NCBI GenBank assembly: GCA_900618425.1
Contig: UZAN01039652.1
Span: forward strand, 51,700 to 115,699
Source of the DNA: Echinostoma caproni
Taxonomy: Eukaryota > Platyhelminthes > Trematoda > Plagiorchiida > Echinostomatidae
Direction: 5' to 3'
DNA: 64,000 bases
In this document: in pieces, positions 48,685-59,759 of the stretch
Layout: every line of letters begins with the position of its first letter
Numbering within the stretch: the stretch's first letter is position 1
The notes under the pieces: model-generated
Databases searched by the model: none
Seen by the model: only the letters and a program-made list of their open reading frames with translations
What the model was told of the DNA's origin: nothing
Position numbers and translations under genes: made by a program

Positions 48685-51035
48685 CGAATCCGTGAAAAAC
48701 AGCACCAAATGTGGCCAAAATTCGTCTATACTACTTCATGTCACGCCAGGACGCTATACACACCTACGCATGTTACTTGCTTTTGTTGATCAACGTTGGC
48801 CCCTGATCGTTTGTGTGAATATCCCTCACCATGGGCCAGCTGTTCTGTCCAGGTTCGTATCAACTCAGACATTACTTTTTACGACGAGCTTGAATTAACC
48901 TCTCCCGCGTAATGATTATATCAGGTGGACAACAGAATTAAGTTTTTCAAAAGTTTCCAACCAGTGAGAAGACTTGAGAGTAGAAACAAATGCAATTCAT
49001 TGTACAATAAATCGTACTATAGTATCTATTTAACAAGCAAAATATTTTCTTCTGTGTTGAACTCTATCAACAATATGCACGTATCGATTTCAATAGAAAT
49101 TTACATGCTGTTCACAAAGGTTTTTGCATGTAAACAAAAACCCGTTTGATTTGGTGAAATAAGTTGGATGTTGTTCAATTACTGGGCATTGGTGTGTGTG
49201 TTTGTGCAATGAAGACGGTGCAAACTTATGGAATAATTGGCATCAGCTTCATTGCAGAATTCGGGAGAACTGTGGGCGTATGTTTACAATTTCTGAAAAG
49301 CATGCAGTATTGTCAAGTGAACTACGGTTACATGTTTTGGTCGATTAAAAATTTCTCATTTGCACGGGATTTACTCTAAATACACTGAAATACAGACACA
49401 CAAGGGGAATATTATTAACTGCTTTCTCTGATGTTCCTAAGTTTCGAAAGGTTGTTACTGCTCTCAAATAACAAAAAGGTGTCCGCTTGCCTATGACCTC
49501 TGGGACCACCAGTGTCCGTGCGTGTGTTCAACCTACCAGGTTAGACTCTCGGCAGGATCCTCATTTCTTGAAACGTTGAAATTTATATCAGTAATGAAAA
49601 CGGGAATGAAATTCGGAACAGGTTTTGGGCGACGGAAAATTTATACCCTGATATAAGTTGTACAACAATTAATTTGTCGTGGCTGAGTATGCCGAACGCA
49701 ATAGTTAATGCATGCATTAGGGGCTATTCTAGTACATGTGTACACACGGCTAGAGTCTGTCCTGAAGTCAGGGAATGGATTGACGAAGGTAGAAAAACAG
49801 TTTGCTTGTTTATTAACCTTCTCAAGGACGCGTTTAACGAAAAGGTACATATGTGAGGTGTGCGGCAACGGGCATTGTCTAATTAACGCTCATTGTATTA
49901 TCAATGAAAGAACTATTCCCTTTGAGGTTCCGTTTTTATGCAAGTGTAAAATTTGAGAGCTTTAACTATGTGCCAGCAACGTAAGGAGTTTAAACTGTAA
50001 TTAATTTAAAGTTTCTATGATATTCGAGCGATTAAAATGGTAATACTGTGACCCCTTGCTACAGTTGGTGGACCGTCCAATGTTCAAAAGTCGTAGACTA
50101 CTTCGTTTTTGGCTTCAAGTCCCGACGGGGTTGCTGATCATTTCACAATCCAAACATCAGGTTTTATGAATTTCATTCTGACGAACAACTCAAATCTAAC
50201 TATAAAAGAAGTAGTCCTTGCACCTGCACACGTTTTAACTACAGTTAAGATATCATATCGCATGCATTGACCAGCTCAAGCAAGATGGAGGAGGGAAAAA
50301 CGTTTCTTTACTGAATAAGAGTTGGAAATCAGTGATTGAAGATGTCAAATAATTTGCGTAAGGTTATTTCAATCACGAAGGACTTGCCGCATCAACGATC
50401 ACAACGGAGCGTGGTGAATACACTTTATTCCCTCATGCTGGATGGTGAAACAGCTAACCAACAGCGACGATCATCTATCTGATTCTTTTCCTGGATTTAA
50501 AGTCGAGGTGGCCGATTACACTAGTCGTAGGCCTTGATGAATATCACTTTCGATGTAGCGCTTAGCAACCACATCAATCATCGTTTAACTTGAATGATTG
50601 TATGAGATCAGATCTTGTGGATTCAAGGCATTTTGTTGCTTTCACCTTGCGGATCCTTCGTAAACCCCGATCCACGGAGAACCTGTCGGTAAGTGCTTCG
50701 TCACAATCTCATATTCGGGGATTAGTAGCACCGTTCTGTCTTTCATTGCCGCTGAACCTCGAATCGTTTTGAGTCGCAATGATAGAAAACAATGCACGCC
50801 CTACTGAGCCTTTGTTCAGGTTCCGCCGCGCTTGCGAAGCGTAGAAAATGTTTGTCACACTGGTCTTCAGATCGTTTTCAAAACGCAGTTTGTAAAAGGA
50901 CAAACGACCTACTCATTATTTTTCTTGAGAACTCGTCATATTTCTCAACTTATTTTCCCCCAAATATATGGATTACAACCGTCCAAACGCGTATACAGTC
51001 CCGAAAACCTTTCGAATTTAAGTGAATTATTGTGA
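48685..51035 (+). CDS. Gene O: C-terminal part of an unidentified protein (three exons)
   Basis: Exons 48685-48852 (phase 2 to 2; strong acceptor tcgcatttctgcgctag; donor CCAG|GTTCGT), 50628-50688 (2 to 0; strong donor TCG|GTAAGT) and 50820-51035 (0 to TGA; strong acceptor gcctttgttcag). All joins keep the frame; the last intron is 131 nt. The product is at least 146 residues. A basic Ser motif (LRKPRSTENLS) spans the end of the middle exon; the final exon ends SPENLSNLSELL. Family unknown. More exons may lie in the 1.8 kb intron or upstream. No AATAAA was seen close after the stop. Confidence 0.45.
50040..50165 (+). repeat. tRNA-like SINE, family E, copy 3 (inside gene O intron)
   Basis: A tRNA-like arm with B-box-like GGCTTCAAGTCCC followed by GGGTTGCTGATCATTTCACA, which matches the 3' part of the 4982-5147 element (GAGGCTACTGAACTTTTCACA). 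Confidence 0.5.
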
Positions 51036-51039
51036 ATTG

Positions 51040-52430
51040 GTACGTTAGTCATTTGATTTCATCTGAAATGAAACGGACAGTTTGTGACTGATTCAAATAG
51101 GGAATCAACGTTATTCAAAGCTATAGACTTTGCTCTGCTGATAAAAATGAAACAAATGATTACGGGCTTATTGTGGCAAAGATTAGACCCAGTTGAGTAC
51201 TGCGGAGTGCAAACACAAACTTAGTAATAACGGAAGTAAGTATTGATACTTTGGACCGGATGGATGATTCTATCGAATACTTAGTCTAGAACGTATATAT
51301 GAGCTGGTTTCTCAAAATAAGTAACCTTTGCGTCAATCAAGATAGAAATGCTGCTCGGAGGAGGATTGAATACACTGTCCTCCATGGTGAATTTTGGGCG
51401 AACCGAGTTCCTGACATTTCGTGCTTACGAGTTCCGCTGCATATCATGAAAAGGTGCTAGTAGCACTCAGAAACACTGAAAATTGTCGAATCCTATAAAG
51501 TGTGATAAAACAATGCAATATCTTTATAAATGTATAAAGTAGATCTATAAATTAATCGTTCTTCTAATTTCCGGGGCTCATAAATTCCATACTGAAAGAG
51601 TTGTTAAACATGTAACTAAAACAAACTCAGGGAGAGTTATAAACCCTTACTGAAAAATCAGATAAGGGGATTTATCTCTGAAGCTAAAGTTGCCGAATTG
51701 AATCATACACGACTTATGTTCACAATCCATTCCAGTTAAATCTTATAAACACGTTTCGTGCATTCGTTATGTCATTGTCAACTGAATATTTATGCGTATT
51801 CAATTCAATTGAGTATAAATTGTTTGGCAAGTGGTGTCTGATTGCTGGTTTCTGCGGCAGATGAACGGAAAACAATAATCTCGATGTTCGGATTCATCAC
51901 AATTGGGCTCAAATATCCCTTGGTGAAAAACTTTACTAAGTTTAGGTCTAGCCCGTTTTCAAAGGTTTCTGTAGGTTATAATTAAAATGACAGTTGCTTT
52001 ACATAGCTTTAGTAGTTTATTTCATTGTTTCAGTGTTCACGTTTGCATATATGCAACTAGTAGTTTGGAAAGGGGAAGTTAATCGTTTGTAGTTTCTCTG
52101 AAGCTCAATATGGACTTCTCTTTGTTTGCACGAACAACAACCAAAAACGAGTTATTTGGGGTAAAGCGCGGTTTTTATTCTGTAAAACCTATTGCAATTT
52201 CTTTGGGAAAGAATTATTCTTTCCAAATCAGGGAATACGTGCAACCTTTATTGTTTAAAGTAATTTGTTTTGCAATACCAGTATGTGGTTTGGAAGCCGT
52301 AGTTACCGCCGTATTCAAGCGAGGGAGTTTTAAATGGGAATTATAATCTGAATCCTGGACCGATTTTAGCGGAAAATTGAAACCAATCAATGGAAAACAG
52401 GTAGACTTCTTGCATACTAATAAACCGCCA
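51040..52430. other. Non-coding stretch
   Basis: No supported feature. A short segment near 51207-51290 resembles 40745-40815 (shared TAATAACGGAAGTA), perhaps another old repeat. Confidence 0.35.
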
Positions 52431-52437
52431 CTGGATA

Positions 52438-52610
52438 ATTTGGCGATGGCGGCCCAGTGGTAACTTCACCAAATTATTACCCCGGAGGACGTGCATTCGA
52501 ATTCCACCATACCCAGCTGAGGTTTCCCTTTCCGTGTGTGGTATGACAGCCCTTTGATTGATTACTTCACCTTTCAATAAAAGAAAATAAAAAGATAAAG
52601 GAAAAAAAAC
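52438..52610 (+). repeat. tRNA-derived SINE with A-rich tail (family B, copy 2)
   Basis: A tRNA-like head with an A-box-like GGCCCAGTGGTAA and B box TGCATTCGAATTCC, a body ending GACAGCCCTTTGATTG, and an A-rich tail at about 52577-52610. It matches 22195-22405 in the same orientation. Confidence 0.7.
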
Positions 52611-52619
52611 CTAGTAGAT

Positions 52620-53690
52620 TGGGTACACCCTTGACGGTGAATGATTCGATCCAGTTGACCTACGCAATTGGTAGCCCTACAACACAAATTGCAATCTCGA
52701 TGCCTTTCAGATTTCAACTTTTTCGTCGGACATTTGGAGCAAATTTCCCGGAGTGAGGCTTGAAATAATTAGTGCCAAAACAAGTTATAACAATTATAAA
52801 TGCCAATTTTTGATTAGCATCTCAATGTGATCTTAACAGAAAATCCTAAATCCAACATCGTTCACGACAATAAATAGACGGAGTATCACGAAAGGTCTTC
52901 CAAATGTTTTTTTAAAGTAACTGTATCATTGAGTGAAATGTTCTAAATTATTTAATATTTTAACTTATTCGATACACTAGGTTTCAATTCGAATTATCGA
53001 AATACATTTCTCAGTTCCTGAATCGATGATTACCTGAGGACAGTCAAATGAGAAATATCGAGAACAATATTTACTGGTGCTCTGTACACAAATAATAGCC
53101 AAGGGTTTAATTGATGTGTGATTTTTTTGGTTGGAACAACTGCCATTTTACGGTTATTTAGTTGCAGAAATCCTAAACGCCATCATGATTAATAAAAATT
53201 AGGTGCATGAATATTGTAATTGGGTTATTGTCATATGTTCAGCTTGTTGTTTCTGTCAACCCATATTTGAAATAAAAGATAAACTGGAGACATATCGACG
53301 TACCCTCGGGACTGTCCCTTAAACTGTACCCGGTAAATGTGCCCATATCCAGCAGTATTTGACTATTTAATCACGTATTGACATCTTTCAAAACGGTCAG
53401 CCACAAAAATTGACATTCAAGGTACCAGTTGTCCAAGCGTTGAACCATTGGTCCATTTCAAGTTACCGCAACTTCATGCTGTAGCAACAGCGTCGACGAG
53501 CGTCATAAATAAACAGACCTGTTAATAAATTTTCGTTTGACACAATATCTTTACTAAAGCTGATAATTTGCAAACACTGGTCCTGTTTCGATAATCGTAT
53601 TAATAAAATAACAGTTGAAAACACTAAATGTATTTTTAGAGTAGCAAGCTTGGATTAGCCCATTCGATTGTTAAGACGTACCAGGCACTC
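52620..53690. other. Non-coding stretch
   Basis: No supported feature. Confidence 0.4.
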
Positions 53691-53779
53691 TTGATACTCT
53701 TGGGTGTGGGTTTCACTCCTTGGGGGATCCTTAATTCCCCACGATTTCTAAAAATTGATTGAGCCATTCGCACAAGGTG

Positions 53780-53910
53780 ATGAAAGTCGACCGTGCAGCT
53801 CATAGTAGGGGTTTGAAGTCCCAACCCGAACGTCCTGACAGGGACGTGAAAAGTACGCACTGATGACGAATCACAAACAGGACGAAACAGCAGCCCAATG
53901 CCCTTTGTCG
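53780..53910 (+). repeat. tRNA-derived SINE with degraded hammerhead (family A, copy 2)
   Basis: A B-box-like arm (GGGGTTTGAAGTCCC near 53804) precedes CTGATGA at 53860-53866 and GACGAAAC at 53881-53888 with CAAACAG between. Stem II has decayed. The flanking GCAGCCCAATGCCC is like the 58 kb copy. Confidence 0.55.
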
Positions 53911-55740
53911 ATTATCACAAACATTTCTATCTCACTAAAAATATTCATTGAAAATATCTGTCACCGATACAATATCCGACGGAGTTGCAATATTGAGTAC
54001 ACTGATTCATGTTATTTATTTGTAATTTATGAAATAACACTGTTTATTTAATATCGAACGGAAAACCCCATACACAAGAGAATCCAGCTATTTCCTCCTG
54101 GTAACCACAACAGCAAATCCTGGAACTCGGATCTGAGGAAAGCCTGGAGTTATATTATGATCGATGTATTATTGAGTCAGGCGAGAGTAAAGCACATTTT
54201 CATCAAAAATTGGATGTGCACTGGATGCTTAAAAAGTGATGAAATAAGACCAAATGCAATACACTCAAACAATATGACCACCAACATAACCTATCAACGA
54301 GACTTCCGATAAATAAATAAATAAATAATGCTTATATTCACAGAAAACCTCAGAGGTTATGGAATGTATGTCCTTAAAGATGGCCTTATTGGTTCATAGA
54401 AAATAGCAAAGTTTGATCGACTGCACATTGGGCAGCAGACTTGTGTTTTACCAAGAAATGTTTGAGATCGATCATCTGTTGAACTGGCAGTATGATGCAG
54501 TGCTAATGGAAATTATCAAGCTGAAAACAGTTGGGAAATTCTTTTGATTCTTCGTAGCCTTTTTTAAATTAAAATAGGTCTTCCACAATTTCGTTCCTCT
54601 CAAATAATTGAATTATGCATTTTCCTGGGAGAAGTTTCATCGTATGAAGCCATTCGGTTCTACGCTGCTAGCGGCTCATAAAGTATAGATTTTCGGAGCT
54701 ATTCTATTCAGTTTACATATAATTTTAATTCTAACCAGAAACCCAGCTAATAAAATCATCGGTAAAATTTCCTATGCCTATATGTAGAAACGCAGATTGA
54801 GCAATCGATTAGAACTTTGAAACAAATGATAAAAACAACTTACTGTTATTTACATAAACGGCTTTATTTTGAATTAGGCAACCGTCACACATACCGCCTA
54901 CTTGTAATCCCGGGAAGTGTACTGATTTCATTTCTAATGGAGTCCTCTAATAGCGTTTGCTTTCACTGAACTAAAATGATTGCTAAAAAATAGTGAAGAG
55001 CGTTTTAGGTTACTCCTAGTAAAAAACATATTTACCTAATTCAGATCTTGGGGTTCCCAATAAACTATACTTTGGTTAGGAGAACCAAATGAATTATGCA
55101 ATACCTAATAAATATGCAATCCGCTCTGGTGTCAATGTGTAAATCGATCTGTGCCCAGAAAATTTTGTCTCGGCAAAATGTGTATTGTGGAATGCACTGA
55201 AGTTGCAACTTCAACTATCCGAGAGTTCTCCTCACTAAGTAACGTGGTGATATAATACAGCGTGGAACATGAAACCTACATTTTCAGACTCATCCTAACG
55301 CGGTTTCTCCAAGTGTGATATTTTGATCAATAAGTTTCCCTCATGATAGTTCAGTTCAATGCCTATTACCAACAGCAACAAAGGATTTCTAAAAATTGGG
55401 TCATAAATACCATAGTAGATTTAGCTTTCAACAACATTATTCTTCTATGCTTAAAAGAAACATCAGTTCAAAAACTACTATTGCTTCCAACTTTTTTCTA
55501 ATATATTCATCACACGTTGTTAGTTATTTATCTGCACAAGAAGTTCGCTATCAGAGTCAGATAAACTGTTGGACTCAGCTGCTTTGCTCTTACTTTCTGC
55601 TTTCGATTATTGACTCCAATTAACGTACCACAGCCAGCCTCTACGATGAGAAACTAACTTTTCCATTGTCGCTATGCACGCGAAATTCTAGCGTGCCCGC
55701 GAAACTGATTCCTCTTTCAATTTAACCGTTTCCCCAAAGC
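53910..55740. other. Non-coding stretch
   Basis: No supported gene. A short AAAT repeat lies at 54310-54328. Confidence 0.4.
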
Positions 55741-55792
55741 AGGTCATTGTTTTCCGCGCGTCGTAATAATTGCGCACGCCTTTTCCGTACAA

Positions 55793-55811
55793 ACAGAGAG
55801 AGAGAGAGGGA
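55793..55811. repeat. (GA)n microsatellite
   Basis: GA dinucleotide run with one interruption. Confidence 0.85.
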
Positions 55812-55879
55812 GCGTGATGAAACCAATAACAATCTGCGGTGTGATTGTGAGGACTGTTTTATTTTTCTGTTCCTCATTC

Positions 55880-56127
55880 TAAATGCAAATCGAGTTGCGG
55901 GTGGTGGCAGTGGGATTGGTGAAGTTTGCGAGTCACTTGGCACAAGTGTCTCTAATGTACTTGCAAACCCCATGATTCGCGGTGGTCTGTGTGTCTTCCG
56001 CGCGATTAACACGGAAATAAATTATAGGGATCCACTATGGCCCTTTGAGTTAGGAAATTGTATAGGACACAGGCAAGTGAAATCTGTGAAGTTGCGTGCT
56101 CCGGGGGGGTTACCGATTCCGCACTAG
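55880..56127 (+). CDS. Possible exon, unidentified (strand uncertain)
   Basis: A T-rich tract and branch-like TTCTAAAT precede AG, then an open + frame runs to TAG at 56127 with a Gly-rich start and a plausible amphipathic stretch (GIGEVCESLGTSVSNVLANP). The minus strand is also open over this GC-richer patch and gives a Pro-rich peptide. No partner exon was found. Confidence 0.25.
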
Positions 56128-56129
56128 TT

Positions 56130-57660
56130 CGGTGATGCTTCAATGCCTAAACCATCAAAAGAATTCAATGAATAACGTTTATTAAAAATAATCAACATAG
56201 ACTTATGAATTAAGTCGTTGGATTTAATTTCTGAATAACGCATTTCAATCAATTTGAGTGAATATATTGAGCCAACCTAACTGTATGCTAACTGACTGAA
56301 CGACGAGATGTTTCGTGTTTTGTAACGGTATAAATGTACGGTAAAGATACGAGAGGCACAAATAAACGCTTGAATGTTGTTGGGGTTCAGCAGTTGCGAG
56401 CTAGCTCGCTTTGCCAATCAGAGAATGAACCCTCATCCATGCAGTTGGAATGAAACAAGGGTATCAGCAGTTATAAAACTCATTTGTGCAAATATCTTAC
56501 TTATTGCTCATTTACACCTGATCCACCCGTATTCGAATCCAACGGAAGAATATGCCCATTCAGGAAGTATGGTGTATCCACCCGACAAATAACAGGGAGT
56601 ATATTTTCAAGCATTTTTCGATCACTATTAACCTTGCTAACTAATGGCCACCATATTCTCGTAAGAGGAAACTGTCGAAAACTATTTTGTATAATTTTTA
56701 TTCTCAGGTCGATTTCCTTATACAGCTGCAATTGAACCTGACGCAATGGGTGCCTGAAACCACTTTGCGCCCCCGGGGACAACCGCGTGGATTCAGCGGC
56801 AATGAAATCTATTCCATTATTTGACCAAAATACTTGATGAAGTTTTTGAGCAATAATTCATTGACATTTACTCTGTCACCCTGCTTTATATAAATTATTT
56901 TCCTCGGTGTAGTGAATTATGAACGCAATAGGGAGTACAAAACGAAAGATACTCTTAATGAAGTATCGCTGATCACAGTAAGAGTGCACATTTTGTGTAC
57001 ACTGGAAGTCGTAGAGATTGCGTTTGTTATCCAATATCATTTATAATCCCTTCGGTAAAGAGTTCTTAAATTTAATCATTTATTTACTTTGATTTTTCGC
57101 CCATCAAGCGTTGTAATTTTAATCGATTGCTGGAGTTGCAATTTCCCCATTTGTTTCTTGCTACCCATCAATAAAAATACAAGTTTTTGATCACATTGAA
57201 ATGAGGAGCTAGGTGCCAATTGAACCCTACGATTGCGCAACGTTCGCAAATTTTGTACGTAAATGATGAGGAAACCAATAATTTTTCGTAAAAATATCTA
57301 CTAAACCCTCTTGCACGATAGAATGGAGAACTATTCCTAAAATGAACCAATTTACCGAGAAAAACTTTTCATATAAATTAGGGACCATTGTTGTCAAGAC
57401 AGATGGATGTTGCACTGATTACTTGCTTTAAGGTGAGGCTCATGGTGAGGGGAGCCCGTATTTGATACCTATACAAAATGAGAAATCTTGATGCACGCAA
57501 ACGTGTTACCATTCTTTAAAATGCGTCCTCTTGCGAACTTCCTTTGCTAAATAACATTTGTTAAGCGTTTCACGGCTCCATGCACATCCTGATTTCTATT
57601 TTCAAAGAACAACCACTTGTTAGATCAATGGATGTTGCAAAATGAAACAGTAAAACTGCT
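56130..57660. other. Non-coding stretch
   Basis: No supported feature. Confidence 0.4.
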
Positions 57661-57666
57661 TTCAGT

Positions 57667-57909
57667 ATGCCTTATATTACGCTTTTACCCAGAAAAGCGA
57701 GTGGCAAATTCCGTTTCTTCGCAAAGGAAACATTTACTTTGAAAGATTATGAATGTCTACAGGGTTGTGTGGAACTTTTATGTATATTTTTTCTGCTATC
57801 ATTTGTACGCTTCTCGTCTATTTGTATAGCGTCTAATTGTTCCGATAACTGGCGCAAATATCCAGATCATTCCTACTCTTCCGCATCCACTACTCCACCC
57901 ATCCCTTAA
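57667..57909 (+). CDS. Possible small single-pass membrane protein
   Basis: ATG follows an acceptor-like actgctttcag by one base (possible trans-splice site). 80 codons to TAA; residues about 36-56 (ELLCIFFLLSFVRFSSICIA) are hydrophobic enough to span a membrane, with a charged N-terminal part and a Ser/Thr/Pro tail. AATAAA lies at 57956-57961, 47 nt past the stop. The unit is compact and complete, but ORFs of this size also occur by chance. Confidence 0.33.
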   Translation: MPYITLLPRKASGKFRFFAKETFTLKDYECLQGCVELLCIFFLLSFVRFSSICIASNCSDNWRKYPDHSYSSASTTPPIP

Positions 57910-57999
57910 ACGCATATCTGTGCATGCACATAACTATTGTAGTGTTTAACCACAAAATAAATTTTTACAATCTCAAATAATTCTGTGCATATGAGTGGG

Positions 58000-58155
58000 T
58001 GGCACGCTTGCGTTCTACCTTTCAGGTTCAGGGGTTTGATCCCCAATTGAGTCGATGGATTCGGACTGCTGATGAGACCCAAACAGGTCGAAACTGCTGC
58101 ACAGTGCTTCCTAATTTTCCAGTTCCCGATTCATTTGCTCTATAAACAATGGGTT
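58000..58155 (+). repeat. tRNA-derived SINE with a near-complete hammerhead fold (family A, copy 3)
   Basis: A tRNA-like head with the arm GGGGTTTGATCCCC (58031-58044), then a hammerhead core: CTGATGA 58069-58075, a 4-bp stem II GACC/GGTC (58076-58079 with 58086-58089) closed by CAAACA, GAAA 58090-58093, and a 4-bp stem III (58093-58096 with 58102-58105). The loop CAAACA is close to that of schistosome SM-alpha ribozymes. Best of the copies in this window. Confidence 0.65.
58063..58111 (+). ncRNA. Hammerhead ribozyme-like motif
   Basis: All core residues (CTGATGA, GAAA) and stems II and III are present; stem I can form as GGA/TCC plus G-C around a small internal loop (58063-58068 with 58107-58111). 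The position after the stem III uridine is G, so the would-be triplet is GUG, outside the NUH rule. Self-cleavage at that site is therefore doubtful. Confidence 0.55.
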
Positions 58156-58560
58156 CACCATCTGAATTCGAATCAAAATGCTCAATTACCCTCGTGCAAT
58201 ACTGAGCACATCAAACGGAATCACCGAAACGCTCATTTTTTTAATAGTAACTGAATATGCATGTTCCTAAGGGATAAACTTTATACAACTATTCAATTGA
58301 TTTGAATCATCTGCCAGTAGCAAATCCTGTACTAGTGAAGTGAATACTCTCGTTTGTTAATTGGGTAATGAGCGCATTTGTGTAAAACATTATCTCAACC
58401 GTCGCAGAGTTTGCAGGGAAAACTTGGTAAGACGAGTAATCTGATCTGGTACATTTTTGTTAAACAAACGTATTGGATTCTGAACAGGTGGCTGTCGTGT
58501 TGTTTTTCAGACAGAATATTTCATCCCTGCCAGTTCGTATCACCTATGCTAAAATTAGCT

Positions 58561-58823
58561 TTATCGACTGAGCACTCTTGTTAACATGAAGCAATCAAGT
58601 GTACAGTAGCTTTGGCACGTTTCAATAATCCTCTCATACACATATTGAGAACGCCAGGATAAACTATTTCGTATTATTTCTAGTTGTTTTTCAGGTACAG
58701 TTTTACTATTCTTCTTCCAATCCCGTGGGAACCAATTGTCCTTAGTAGAGTAATATTCCAATTCAATGAAATATGGTCGATCAATCTCACACCGCTTCAT
58801 CCTTTTACGAGCCACACAATTTT
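58561..58823 (-). CDS. Possible terminal exon, unidentified
   Basis: Minus strand: 86 codons to TAA (58561-58563), phase 1 in, strongly charged (ARKRMKRCEIDRPYFIELEY and many Lys/Glu later), more protein-like than the overlapping + strand frame. The acceptor (tgttgttgaaaag) is only fair. The + strand has a stronger acceptor at 58692-58694 with an open frame to 58953, so strand choice is uncertain. Confidence 0.33.
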
Positions 58824-59662
58824 CTTTTCAACAACACCATCCAAAAACTGTATTCCTATAACAGCTAAGAAGCACACCTCTTGGATTATGAATAACGCAT
58901 ATTACCTCAGCTGGTTCCACCGCTATCATTTAGTTGATTACTCACCGGAATAACTCACTACAAATACAGCGAGATTAACTGTTGCCCGATGTGCGAGAGA
59001 GAAATTCATACGGCCAATATTAAATAAAACCTGTAGAGTGAAGTTCACCTCAGACAGCCTTCTATGACCACTTTGTCGACAGCAGGGCGTGTCAACTCCT
59101 GTTGTTCTCAGGGAAAAAACCACAGTGAAGCACTGAATCCTGGGAACGTATGTCCTGAACGGTAAGCAACTGACAATCTGCTGACCTTACATGTGTGCCT
59201 GAATGGGTGACCATGACCGGATTGGTTTTACTTGGTGCTTGTGACCTGAACACTGAATCATTGGAGTTTTCACTCTACAGGTGCAAAATTATTAAATACG
59301 TTGCTTTCTGACCAAAACCAAAACCAGGTGTCACTGTGCAGAGTGCCATGCACCGTTTTCTACCAATAACTTACTTAAGTTAATCTAACGTTCTTTGTTC
59401 ACGTAGAGATAGGGATATTCTGCAAATAGTCTCACGAGTGAATCCAAATCAAGGGAAGAACGGATAAATATCTGGCACCCCGTGAATAAATTCTCAACTG
59501 TTCATGAGTTTATGGTGAAACGAATAGCAAAGGTTGTTTCCAAGATACGTTAGGAAGAAACAGCAACCAAAATAAAAATAACTTCGTGAAAAATCTATCT
59601 ATGAACCTGGTAGCATCCTGTTCCCATTTAATTTCGATATGGTGGTTTATTTTTCCTATTAG

Positions 59663-59755
59663 CGGCAATATGAGCTTATGGAATTCAGATCTCTCTAGTT
59701 TGTCATCTGAACAGGGTTCTAATGCAAATAGTTCTCTATATCAAAAGGCTTACAG
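59663..59755 (+). CDS. Probable internal exon, unidentified
   Basis: Excellent splice sites: acceptor tttatttttcctattag and donor TACAG|GTCAGT. 93 nt, phase 2 to 2. The peptide is Ser/Asn-rich (SLWNSDLSSLSSEQGSNANS). No partner exon with matching phase was identified nearby. Confidence 0.4.
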
Positions 59756-59759
59756 GTCA

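Noticed and set aside
50709..50903. Minus-strand 64-codon ORF
   Set aside because: The + strand here has strong, phase-matched splice sites (gene O), so the minus frame is taken as a shadow.
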